A DNA stretch of 6,219 nucleotides, taken from positions 1 to 6,219 of the forward strand of contig CAMWWJ010000208.1 in assembly GCA_947177925.1 (NCBI GenBank). The letters are read 5' to 3'. The position numbers were made by a program, and so were the translations under genes. The notes below the pieces were generated by a model, which saw nothing but the letters and a program-made list of their open reading frames with translations, had not been told where the DNA came from and did not search any database. Source of the DNA: an uncultured Lachnospiraceae bacterium. GTDB taxonomy: Bacteria; Bacillota; Clostridia; Lachnospirales; Lachnospiraceae. This document shows, piece by piece, positions 1 to 6,105 of the stretch (position 1 is its first letter; each line of letters begins with the position of its first letter).

Positions 1-25
1 ATTGAATATTTAGGAGAATTAACTT

Positions 26-783
26 ATGAAACATATATCAATAAACATATCAGCAGAAATCAAACATATTCTTCCAGATACATTAGAAAAAGACTTAATG
101 GACAATGAAGAACTCTGTCCTATGTGCCATGGTCTTGGTGTTGTAGTAGACAATCATATTTACGGCATCCAAGGTGCACATCTGAGGCTGCTAAGAAATA
201 CATGTTCCCATATAATAACCAGGCAATCCAGTTTTGTCCCAACTGTTACAATGGCATAATCCGATTCTGTAAATACTGTGGCAAACAGATTCAGAAAAGC
301 TATATAGAAACATGTGATTGCAAACAATATAAAGAAAAAGAGGAAGAAGAAAAGAGAATAAAATATCAAGAAAAAATAGATAAAGCACAAGAAATGGATT
401 TAAAAGATATTGCCACAGATACATGGCTCTATGATGAGCAAACAGACAATTACTTTCCTGATATAAAATCTTTTGTAGATTCCTATAAGGACTATAACAA
501 ATATAAAACAGACAAAACAATGTGTAAGAATCTACCAGGAGTATTGTGGCTTTGTGATCACGTAGATATTTTTATGGACGCTACCAGCATGATAGACTAT
601 GCCTGCGAAGAATTACATGAAGACGCAAGAAATCATATTTCCAGTGAAGATGAAAACGAACTGCAAAAGTTCCTTGACAGTTGGTGTAAGAAGCAAAGCG
701 GAACAAAAACATTCTATCCAAATGATAAAAAATACGTGCGAGTGAAAAAGGAGTGGTTTGAATCAGTGACAATTTCAAAATAA
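26..783 (+). pseudogene. Frameshifted cysteine-rich (zinc-ribbon-like) mobile-element accessory protein
   Basis: Two overlapping frames make one protein. The first runs from ATG 26, behind AGGAGA at 12-17, through residues 1-50 (CPMC at 31-34). The second carries the rest to the stop at 783. They join near 176-177, where one missing base (g-N-c) restores continuous coding of about 252 residues. With that base restored, further cysteine pairs are CPNC (about 71-74), CKYCG (82-86) and CDC (97-99), so two zinc-binding knuckle sets are likely. A highly charged KEKEEEEKR stretch, probably helical or coiled coil, follows, then an acidic, aromatic C-terminal region. Small cysteine-rich proteins like this occur in Gram-positive prophages and conjugative elements; their function is unknown to me and no catalytic motif is visible. 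The lesion is most simply a 1-base deletion, in keeping with the broken genes downstream. A sequencing error or a functional shorter product cannot be excluded. Confidence 0.7.
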
Positions 784-903
784 AAATAGAAGAAACATAA
801 CAAAAAAGCCAGTTCTTACCCATTCTCATTTTGAGATGTTGGCGCATCCCAAATAGAGAAATCCGTACTCAACAAACAACATATACACAAATTCAAAACC
901 CCC

Positions 904-910
904 AAAGGAG
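904..910 (+). promoter_or_regulatory. Ribosome binding site fixing the start of the hydrolase gene at 915
   Basis: AAAGGAG lies four bases before ATG 915. The same frame is open from an upstream TTG at 831, but that start has no comparable site and would place 28 polar residues in front of a clear signal or anchor sequence (MKKRIPAMFLL). The ATG is therefore the better start. Confidence 0.7.
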
Positions 911-914
911 AAAT

Positions 915-1557
915 ATGAAAAAGAGAATACCTGCAATGTTCCTGCTGTCATGTATGATGGTTTCTTTTGTCGCCCCTTTTATGAGGCAAAAGGAGAAAGC
1001 CAAATACAATCTGGCACAAGAAACCATAGCCATAAAAGAACAACTGCCACCATGCAATGACCCGGCAAGAAAGATATCCACAAAAGAAATCAAAAACGAA
1101 ACGGACACTGCATTTGAAGAAATGAATAACAAAATGCAAGCCATTATCCAAGACTATTCAGATGCCTTCGATCCACCGGAAACAATCTATGACTACTACA
1201 CAGATGAAGAATTGGCTCTGTTCTTCAGAGTGGTACAGGCAGAAGTAGGAGATGAATATACCTTTGAACAAAAAGCCAATGTTGCCTCCGTGATCATCAA
1301 CCGCCTGAATCATAATCAATTTGGCGAAAGCATGTTTGAGGTTTTAACACCAGACCAATTTGAGACAATCCATAATAAAAGATATAAAAAAAGTGAAAGT
1401 TTCCCAAAACACCATTTTAGCCTGTGAATATAACTTCCAAATAGAAGATATAATTAATGGCTTCCTGTTCGTTGACAGCAACCATCTACTAAAATACAAA
1501 TTCATATTTCATGATAGTGCACACAATTTTTATAAACTGGAGGAAGATGTGAAATGA
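915..1557 (+). pseudogene. SleB-type cell-wall hydrolase, frameshifted at an A7 tract
   Basis: The N-terminus (MKKR plus a hydrophobic stretch to about residue 22) is a signal peptide or membrane anchor. A charged linker follows to about residue 93. From about 95 the sequence matches the Hydrolase_2/SleB fold: EELALFFRVVQAEVGDE (98-114, with E110 as candidate catalytic glutamate), then ASVIINRL and a DQFETI segment. Members of this family cleave peptidoglycan, in spore germination or, in mobile elements, probably in local wall opening for transfer. After RYKK the frame is lost at seven A's (1386-1392) and ends out of frame at 1427. Removing one A restores VKVSQNTILACEYNF and a C-terminal SAHNFYK, the usual family ending, with a stop at 1555-1557, giving about 213 residues. 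The core of the domain is split, so the product made directly is probably inactive unless polymerase slippage on the A7 tract restores the frame. Confidence 0.75.
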
Positions 1558-1724
1558 ACCAAAAAATCAAAATCAACTTGGATAACACAACAAAAATCAA
1601 ACAATTCATTAAAGTTACAAGAAGCTTTCTGCCAGAACATTCATCCATTCGGAGAATGCATTTCTACTGGCGTTGGAAAAATGTAAAGTCCTGGTGCTTT
1701 AACATGGAAAGACGTGGAGTTTGA
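1554..1724 (+). pseudogene. Short chimeric frame: possible HPr-like N-terminus running into integrase sequence
   Basis: ATG 1554 overlaps the restored hydrolase stop (ATGA) and has GGAGG at 1539-1543, so it once followed the hydrolase in a translationally coupled operon. The frame gives 56 residues. The first 25 or so (MNQKIKINLDNTTKIKQFIK onward) resemble, from memory, the beginning of small HPr-like proteins found in Clostridia; the active-site histidine of true HPr is not present in this stretch. From about residue 30 the protein becomes unusual (tryptophan- and arginine-rich), and the same DNA in another frame reads as integrase (ENAFLLAL at about 1652-1675). The simplest view is that a deletion fused the start of this gene to the integrase, leaving a meaningless C-terminus. 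The HPr-like assignment is weak. The fusion is better supported than the family name. Confidence 0.4.
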
Positions 1725-2208
1725 TAAGAGAATAATAAAAATTACCAAAACGGTTTCCGTTATCAATAGTAGGGACAGATTCGAGACAAAAACAAAAAAT
1801 TAAATGTCGTAACAACTATAAAGCTAAAAATAGCAATCGGATAATTCCTATGAATGAAACAACATATTTAGCTTTGCAGGAGTTAAAAAAAGACAAAAAG
1901 ATATTGGCATAAAATCTGATTATGTTGTATCTACTAAAGAAGGTAAAATAATGCTTGTTCGTGTTATAGAGCAGACATTTTCGAGAATTTGTGAAGAAAA
2001 TGGAATCAAATATCGTGGAGCGCATGCACTGAGACATACATTTGGATCTATTTTGGTCAGAAAAGGTGTGGATATAAAAGTTATAAGCGAAATATTGGGA
2101 CATAGCACCGTACAATTTACTTATGATAAATATATCCATATCATAAAAGAAATGAAAGCACAGGCAATCAATTTGATACACATTTCAGACGTAAAAAAAT
2201 ATATGTAA
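1640..2208 (+). pseudogene. Tyrosine recombinase/integrase, catalytic-domain remnant with multiple frameshifts
   Basis: Pieces of one integrase appear in successive frames: ENAFLLAL (about 1652-1675), LTWKDVEFDKRIIKITKTV (1699 on), a short VTTIK piece (about 1809-1823), KNSNRIIPMNETTYLALQELKK (about 1826-1890), and DIGIKSDYVVSTKEGK through to the stop at 2208. The last piece is intact and holds the family box: HALRHTF (His 2023-2025, Arg 2032-2034), LGHS (His 2101-2103) and the candidate nucleophile Tyr in YIHI (codon 2131-2133). The N-terminal arm- and core-binding domains are absent. The box I arginine, usually in a TGMR-like motif, is not readable in a coherent frame near 1665-1690. From 1800 on, three single-base losses explain the frames: one near the stop at 1801-1803, one near 1822, and one in the A-run at 1885-1891. 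The enzyme would have excised and integrated the element; it is certainly non-functional now. An open frame from ATG 1951 (85 residues) could still be translated but lacks most of the fold. Confidence 0.88.
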
Positions 2209-2243
2209 AAACGTTTGATGTATATTGTTTTTATTTAAAATGC

Positions 2244-2264
2244 TGTGGGTATTTTGTGGGTATT
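2244..2264 (+). repeat. Tandem direct repeat, possible integrase arm-type sites
   Basis: TGTGGGTATT occurs at 2244-2253 and again at 2255-2264, an 11-base period that would put both copies on one face of the helix. It starts 35 bases after the integrase stop and lies between that gene and the putative attachment core. Tyrosine integrases of this kind bind short direct repeats flanking the core through an N-terminal domain, so arm sites are the likely meaning. No further exact copy is seen in the window. Confidence 0.5.
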
Positions 2265-2321
2265 CACAATTTTAAGATACAAAACCGCATAAAATAAGGG
2301 ATTTTTAGAACAGTGATAATT

Positions 2322-2342
2322 TTCGATTCCCCTACGAGCTGC
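2322..2342 (+). other. Candidate attachment-site core (attR), tRNA 3'-end-like
   Basis: The segment reads like the last third of a tRNA: a TTCGATT T-loop (2322-2328), CCCCT as the 3' T-stem strand (2329-2333) and ACGAGCT as a 3' acceptor strand (2334-2340). The bases before it (ATAAT type) cannot form the matching 5' T-stem, so no tRNA is encoded here. That is the pattern left when an element integrates in a tRNA 3' end and duplicates that end at its far border. Position supports this: it follows the integrase and the repeat pair, and host-like sequence begins just after. The parent tRNA is not identified, and an acceptor beginning with A would be atypical. Confidence 0.35.
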
Positions 2343-2378
2343 TTATTCGTAATAAAATAGTATGATAAACAAAGAAAC

Positions 2379-2410
2379 AAAATGGCACCGGAAGATACCG
2401 GTGCCATTTT
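2379..2410 (-). terminator. Strong intrinsic terminator after the solute-binding lipoprotein gene
   Basis: A perfect 13-bp inverted repeat, AAAATGGCACCGG (2379-2391) and CCGGTGCCATTTT (2398-2410), surrounds the six-base loop AAGATA. On the minus strand the hairpin begins seven bases past the stop codon and ends in TTTT followed by GTTTCTTTG, which serves as the U-tract. The symmetric A/T flanks could also stop plus-strand transcription arriving from the element remnant. Confidence 0.88.
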
Positions 2411-2417
2411 AAACTTT

Positions 2418-3416
2418 CTATTTTGCTTTTTCAGCATAGGTAGTATTTACCAGTTCTTCATAAGGTACTCTTTCGGAAAGCTCTCCGGCTTCTTCCAAAA
2501 TATTTTGTAAAAGTGTAAAGCTGTCTTCTTCAAAAATCAAATCCTCTTTCCAGGTATCCTGTTCTTTATAGCGGGATACGATAGTTGTTAAAGTAGCAAG
2601 CTCTGTTTCGGGAAATTGCTTTTGGATGGCTTTTGCAATTTCTTCTGCGGAATGGCTGTTTACATAATCCATAGATTTCTGCAATGCATTTACAAAGCCC
2701 TGCATGATTTGGGGATTTTCATTCATGTAACTTGTTTTTGCGCTGAAGGCTGTGTAGGGCACATAGCCGGAGTCTTCCCCAAGGGAGGCGATGACGTAGC
2801 CGGTGCCTTGTTCTTCCAAGGAGGTGGCAAAAGGTTCGAATTCAACGGTGTAGTCTCCCTGCCCGTTTGCAAATGCAGCCGCAGTAGAACCAAAATCAAT
2901 ACTCTGGTCAATAGTAAGGTCGCTGGAAGGATTGATGTTATTTTTCTTCAGGATATATTCAAATACCATTTCCGGCATACCGCCTTTTCTTCCGCCAAGT
3001 ACCGTAGTGCCTATCAGGTCGTTCCACTCAAAGTCGGGAACTTCGCTTCTTGCCACAAGGAAATTGCCGGCTCTCTGGGTCAACTGGGCAAAATTCACTA
3101 CATAATCATTGGTATCCCCAAGATAAGTATAGACCGTGGATTCAGGTCCCATAAAGCCGATATCGGCTTCCCCGCTCAACACGGCGGTCATGGTCTTGTC
3201 TGCCCCATATCCGGTAACCAGTTCCAGATCAATACCTTCCTCTTCAAAGTATCCTTCTTCGATTGCCACATACATGGGAGCGTAAAAAATGGAATGGGCA
3301 ACTTCGTTCAGCACCACTTTTTTATTGTCGCTGGTACTGGATTTGCTGCAGCCTGTAAGTAATAGAGTGGAGAATAACCCTAACATCGTAAGTAAAAGCA
3401 GACTTTGTTTTTTCAT
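2418..3416 (-). CDS. ABC transporter solute-binding lipoprotein, NMT1/THI5-like (SsuA/TauA/ThiY type)
   Basis: This 332-residue protein starts at ATG 3416-3414, with AGGAGG four bases upstream. It has a lipoprotein signal peptide: MKK, a leucine-rich core, and lipobox LTGC with Cys23 as the lipidated residue. A serine/lysine linker follows, then the periplasmic-binding fold: VVLNEVAHSIFYAPMYVAIEEGYF, GIDLELVTGYGADKTMTAVLSGEADIGF, and GTTVLGGRKGGMPEM in the second lobe. These match the NMT1/THI5-like family, which captures small molecules such as alkanesulfonates, taurine or pyrimidine thiamine precursors and delivers them to a membrane permease and ATPase. It would sit on the outer face of the cytoplasmic membrane. 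The substrate cannot be read from sequence. The gene is monocistronic here: a strong terminator follows seven bases after the stop, and no permease or ATPase gene is in the window, so partners must be elsewhere. No TPP riboswitch is seen in its leader. Confidence 0.9.
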   Translation of the reverse strand: MKKQSLLLLTMLGLFSTLLLTGCSKSSTSDNKKVVLNEVAHSIFYAPMYVAIEEGYFEEEGIDLELVTGYGADKTMTAVLSGEADIGFMGPESTVYTYLGDTNDYVVNFAQLTQRAGNFLVARSEVPDFEWNDLIGTTVLGGRKGGMPEMVFEYILKKNNINPSSDLTIDQSIDFGSTAAAFANGQGDYTVEFEPFATSLEEQGTGYVIASLGEDSGYVPYTAFSAKTSYMNENPQIMQGFVNALQKSMDYVNSHSAEEIAKAIQKQFPETELATLTTIVSRYKEQDTWKEDLIFEEDSFTLLQNILEEAGELSERVPYEELVNTTYAEKAK

Positions 3417-3437
3417 AATACCTCCTATATGGAAATT

Positions 3438-3464
3438 GCAGGAAAATCCCGGGGATTTTCTTGC
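3438..3464 (-). promoter_or_regulatory. Hairpin in the 5' leader of the lipoprotein gene
   Basis: A 12-bp stem pairs 3438-3449 with 3453-3464 around a three-base loop; all pairs are Watson-Crick except one wobble or mismatch position (3441/3461). On the minus strand it ends 11 bases before the AGGAGG ribosome site (3421-3426) and is not followed by a U-tract, so it is not a classical terminator. It could affect initiation or mRNA stability. No known riboswitch class is recognised. Confidence 0.45.
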
Positions 3465-3478
3465 AGCTTGTTACAGAT

Positions 3479-3509
3479 AATATATGGAGCAGTCAAAAAG
3501 ATGTGACAA
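3479..3509 (-). promoter_or_regulatory. Possible promoter for the solute-binding lipoprotein gene
   Basis: On the minus strand, TTGTCA (3504-3509) and TATATT (3479-3484) are separated by 19 bases. The hexamers are reasonable but the spacer is longer than the usual 17. An alternative -35, TTGACT, lies about ten bases further along, paired with a poor -10. The placement, about 60 bases before the start codon, is sensible. Confidence 0.3.
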
Positions 3510-3531
3510 AAGGTTGGAGGTATGATATCAT
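3503..3531 (+). promoter_or_regulatory. Promoter for the pcrA helicase gene
   Basis: GTGACA (3503-3508) and TATCAT (3526-3531) are each one base from the sigma-A consensus and are exactly 17 bases apart. The -10 lies inside a perfect 12-base palindrome, TATGATATCATA (3521-3532). Transcription would begin near 3538 and give a leader of roughly 75 bases before ATG 3614. Confidence 0.55.
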
Positions 3532-3565
3532 ATTTCAGTATATGGGACTGCCTGTCTGACAGCCA

Positions 3566-3595
3566 GGGGAAACGGGACGGGAGAACAGGAACGGG
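3566..3595 (+). other. G-rich tract in the helicase mRNA leader, quadruplex-like
   Basis: Four G runs (3566-3569, 3574-3576, 3579-3581, 3593-3595) are separated by 4, 2 and 11 bases. A further GGG lies upstream at 3544-3546. The spacing allows a three-layer G-quadruplex with one long loop in the transcript. The segment also has three ACGGGA units and stands out from its AT-rich surroundings. Function is only inferred. Confidence 0.3.
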
Positions 3596-3613
3596 ATAGG
3601 ATTGGAGTAAGCT

Positions 3614-5983
3614 ATGAGTATTTATGACACTTTAAATAAGGAACAAAGAGAAGCGGTATTTCATACAGACGGGCCGGTGTTGATACTGGCCGGGGCAGGC
3701 TCCGGAAAGACAAGGGTGCTTACCCACAGGATAGCCTATTTAATTGAAAAATGCCAGGTAAACCCATGGAATATCATGGCGATTACCTTTACCAATAAGG
3801 CGGCAGGGGAAATGCGGGAAAGAGTGGACGATCTGGTAGGCTATGGCTCGGAAAGCATCTGGGTAGCCACCTTTCACTCCACATGCGTGCGGATATTAAG
3901 AAGATATGCGGACAGAATCGGGTTTGACAATAATTTTACCATATATGACACGGACGATCAGAAGACCATTATGAAGGAAGTCTGCAAAAAGCTTCAGATA
4001 GATACGAAGATGTTAAAAGAGCGGACGATCATGGGCGCCATTTCCTCCGCAAAGGATGAACTGATTTCTCCTGTGGAATATGATTTAAACAGTATTGGAG
4101 ACTTTACAAAGCAGAAAATCAGCAAAGCATATATGGAATATCAGGCGGTTCTTAGAAAAAACAATGCTATGGATTTTGACGATCTGATTGTGAAGACCAT
4201 TGAGCTTTTTAAAAACTGTCCGGATGTGCTTAGACAGTATCAGGAAAAGTTTCAATATATTATGGTGGATGAGTATCAGGATACAAATACGGCTCAGTTT
4301 GAATTGATACGTCTGTTAGCAGGTGCTTACAGGAATCTTTGCGTAGTAGGTGATGACGACCAGTCTATTTACAAATTCAGAGGTGCCAACATCCGTAATA
4401 TTCTGGATTTTGAGAAGGTATATCAGGATGCCTTTATCGTGAAGCTGGAACAGAATTACCGTTCTACCTCCAATGTGTTAGAGGCTGCTAACTCTGTGAT
4501 CAGGAATAATGTGGGACGGAAGGAAAAGGCGCTCTGGACAGATAAGGAGGGCGGCAGCAGGCTGCATTTCAGACAGTTTGATTATGCTTACGAAGAAGCG
4601 GAATACATAGCCCTTGATGTGGCAAAAAAGAAAAGAGAAGTGATTTGCGATTATAAGGACTGTGCGGTTTTATTCAGAACCAATGCACAGGCCCGTATTT
4701 TGGAGGAACAATTTGTAAAAGCCGGCATACCATATGACGTAGTGGGAGGCGTTAACTTTTATAGCAGAAAAGAAATCAAGGATCTGCTTGCCTATTTGAA
4801 GACCATTGACAACGGAAAGGACGATGTGGCGGTAAAGCGTATTATCAACGTGCCAAAAAGGGGCATTGGCGCCACTACCATTGTCCGGGTGCAGGAGTAT
4901 GCGGACAGCCGGAATATCAGTTTTTATGAGGCCCTAAGGGAAGCGGATCAGATTATGACCATTGGAAAGAGCGCTTCCAAGCTAAAGCCTTTTGTGGATA
5001 TGATACAGGTTTTTCGCAGTAAGCTAGAGTTTTATGGGCTGGAAGAACTGATAAAGGATATCATTGAAACTACTGGTTATGTAGCACAGTTAGAGGCGGA
5101 TAATGACGAAGAGGCAAAAGCAAGAATTGAAAATATTGATGAATTGATTTCCAAGATTGTTTCCTATGAAGAAGAACATGAAGAGGCATCCCTGTCGGAA
5201 TTTCTGGAAGAGGTCGCTTTGGTTGCGGATATTGATGGAGTAAATGAGGATAGCAATAAGGTGCTTTTAATGACGCTCCACAGTTCAAAAGGATTGGAAT
5301 TTCCACATGTGTATCTTGCTGGCATGGAAGATGGAATTTTTCCCAGTTATATGACGATTACATCAGACGATCCCGCAGAAGTGGAAGAGGAAAGACGTCT
5401 GGCATATGTGGGAATCACAAGGGCAAAAGAGGATCTGACCTTATCCTGTGCAAAACAGAGAATGATCCGGGGAGAGACACAGTACAATCCGGTAAGCCGT
5501 TTTGTAAGGGAAATTCCAGGAGAGCTTTTGGATAACAGGCTGCCGGTTTCAAAGAAAAGGGAATTTGAGGAATATGAAGAGACTTCATATGAAAGAGCAG
5601 CTTTTAAACAGAAGCCCTATGCAGGGCTTGGCACAGTTCAGCATGAACAAAAAGAAACCGTAACGAGTGGGCGGAATACTTATAATTCTATAGTAAAACC
5701 CAAGGCGGTGGTGAAAAAACCCACAACAAACGCTGCTGTCAAGCCGTTTATAGCCAAACAGGATAAATTTTCCGATATGGCAGGTATCAGCAAAGGGGCA
5801 CCTTCCATGAGCGGAACGCTTTCCTATGGCGAGGGCGACAGAGTAAGGCATATTAAATTTGGTGAAGGAACTGTAAAGGCAATTGTAGAAGAACCAAGAG
5901 ATTATCAGGTTACGGTTGAATTTGACGATTACGGGCCTAAAAAGATGCTGGCAGCATTTGCAAAATTGCAAAAGATAGAGTGA
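3614..5983 (+). CDS. pcrA: ATP-dependent 3'-5' DNA helicase PcrA/UvrD (superfamily 1A)
   Basis: This complete 789-residue helicase starts at ATG 3614 behind TTGGAG, spaced six bases. All SF1A motifs are present in order: Q motif LNKEQREAV (7-15), Walker A AGAGSGKT (26-33), motif Ia TFTNKAA (58-64), TFHS (86-89), Walker B/motif II VDEYQDTN (218-225), motif III VVGDDDQSIYKFRGA (244-258), motif IV QNYRS (280-284), motif V TLHSSKGLEF (554-563) and motif VI RRLAYVGITRAK (594-605, with Arg603 as arginine finger). The enzyme unwinds DNA in nucleotide excision and mismatch-type repair, clears recombinase from forks and removes stalled RNA polymerase. Residues about 650-735 form a lysine/proline-rich disordered linker. 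The last 50 or so residues (GDRVRHIKFGEGTV onward) are the Tudor-like domain by which PcrA binds RNA polymerase. The protein is somewhat longer than the roughly 720-740 residues usual in Bacillus, mainly in the linker. It has its own promoter and appears monocistronic. Confidence 0.97.
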   Translation: MSIYDTLNKEQREAVFHTDGPVLILAGAGSGKTRVLTHRIAYLIEKCQVNPWNIMAITFTNKAAGEMRERVDDLVGYGSESIWVATFHSTCVRILRRYADRIGFDNNFTIYDTDDQKTIMKEVCKKLQIDTKMLKERTIMGAISSAKDELISPVEYDLNSIGDFTKQKISKAYMEYQAVLRKNNAMDFDDLIVKTIELFKNCPDVLRQYQEKFQYIMVDEYQDTNTAQFELIRLLAGAYRNLCVVGDDDQSIYKFRGANIRNILDFEKVYQDAFIVKLEQNYRSTSNVLEAANSVIRNNVGRKEKALWTDKEGGSRLHFRQFDYAYEEAEYIALDVAKKKREVICDYKDCAVLFRTNAQARILEEQFVKAGIPYDVVGGVNFYSRKEIKDLLAYLKTIDNGKDDVAVKRIINVPKRGIGATTIVRVQEYADSRNISFYEALREADQIMTIGKSASKLKPFVDMIQVFRSKLEFYGLEELIKDIIETTGYVAQLEADNDEEAKARIENIDELISKIVSYEEEHEEASLSEFLEEVALVADIDGVNEDSNKVLLMTLHSSKGLEFPHVYLAGMEDGIFPSYMTITSDDPAEVEEERRLAYVGITRAKEDLTLSCAKQRMIRGETQYNPVSRFVREIPGELLDNRLPVSKKREFEEYEETSYERAAFKQKPYAGLGTVQHEQKETVTSGRNTYNSIVKPKAVVKKPTTNAAVKPFIAKQDKFSDMAGISKGAPSMSGTLSYGEGDRVRHIKFGEGTVKAIVEEPRDYQVTVEFDDYGPKKMLAAFAKLQKIE

Positions 5984-5997
5984 TTGAAAACCTGTCG

Positions 5998-6024
5998 AAA
6001 TCTGTGTTATGGATAACGGATTTT
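5998..6024 (+). terminator. Weak hairpin after pcrA, possible terminator
   Basis: An imperfect stem pairs AAATC and GTTA on the left with TAAC and GATTT on the right around TGGA, beginning 15 bases after the stop. A short TTTT is within the right arm, but no proper U-tract follows, so efficient termination is doubtful. No better terminator is visible before the next promoter candidate. Confidence 0.22.
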
Positions 6025-6090
6025 GAATGGAAGAAGTCGGCAAATTATTTATTAAATTTCCAAAAATCTGTAGTAAAAATACAAAATAAG

Positions 6091-6099
6091 TGGTATGAT
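6091..6099 (+). promoter_or_regulatory. Extended -10 promoter candidate for the next transcription unit
   Basis: TGG directly precedes TATGAT (6094-6099), giving the TGN extended -10 element and a hexamer one base from consensus. The -35 region 17 bases upstream (TAGTAA) is poor, as is often the case with extended -10 promoters. Transcription would start near 6106. Confidence 0.45.
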
Positions 6100-6105
6100 A
6101 TTAGA

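Noticed and set aside
1..108. Open frame entering from the left edge and ending at 106-108
   Set aside because: It overlaps the well-initiated gene at 26 in another frame and has no recognisable protein features.
821..838. Small inverted repeat CATTCTCA/TGAGATG between the first two genes
   Set aside because: It needs a bulge and a tiny loop and has no U-tract, so it is within chance for this composition.
831..914. In-frame TTG start extending the hydrolase upstream by 28 residues
   Set aside because: No ribosome site, non-hydrophobic content and a better ATG at 915 with AAAGGAG and a signal sequence.
1816..2181. 121-residue minus-strand frame over the integrase remnant
   Set aside because: The integrase catalytic motifs are on the plus strand; the minus frame is a shadow rich in Phe, Ile and Ser, typical of AT-rich antisense.
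2616..3362. 248-residue plus-strand frame opposite the lipoprotein gene
   Set aside because: It is the antisense shadow of the clear solute-binding protein and resembles no protein family I know.
3553..3563. CTG...CAG motif as an SOS (LexA) operator before pcrA
   Set aside because: The spacing is wrong for the proteobacterial box and it does not match the Gram-positive GAAC-N4-GTTC type.
3417..3613. TPP riboswitch before a THI5-like binding protein
   Set aside because: The conserved CUGAGA-type and pyrophosphate-sensor segments are absent from the leader.
5585..6043. 152-residue minus-strand frame over the end of pcrA
   Set aside because: It is antisense to the conserved C-terminal domain of the helicase and lacks family features.
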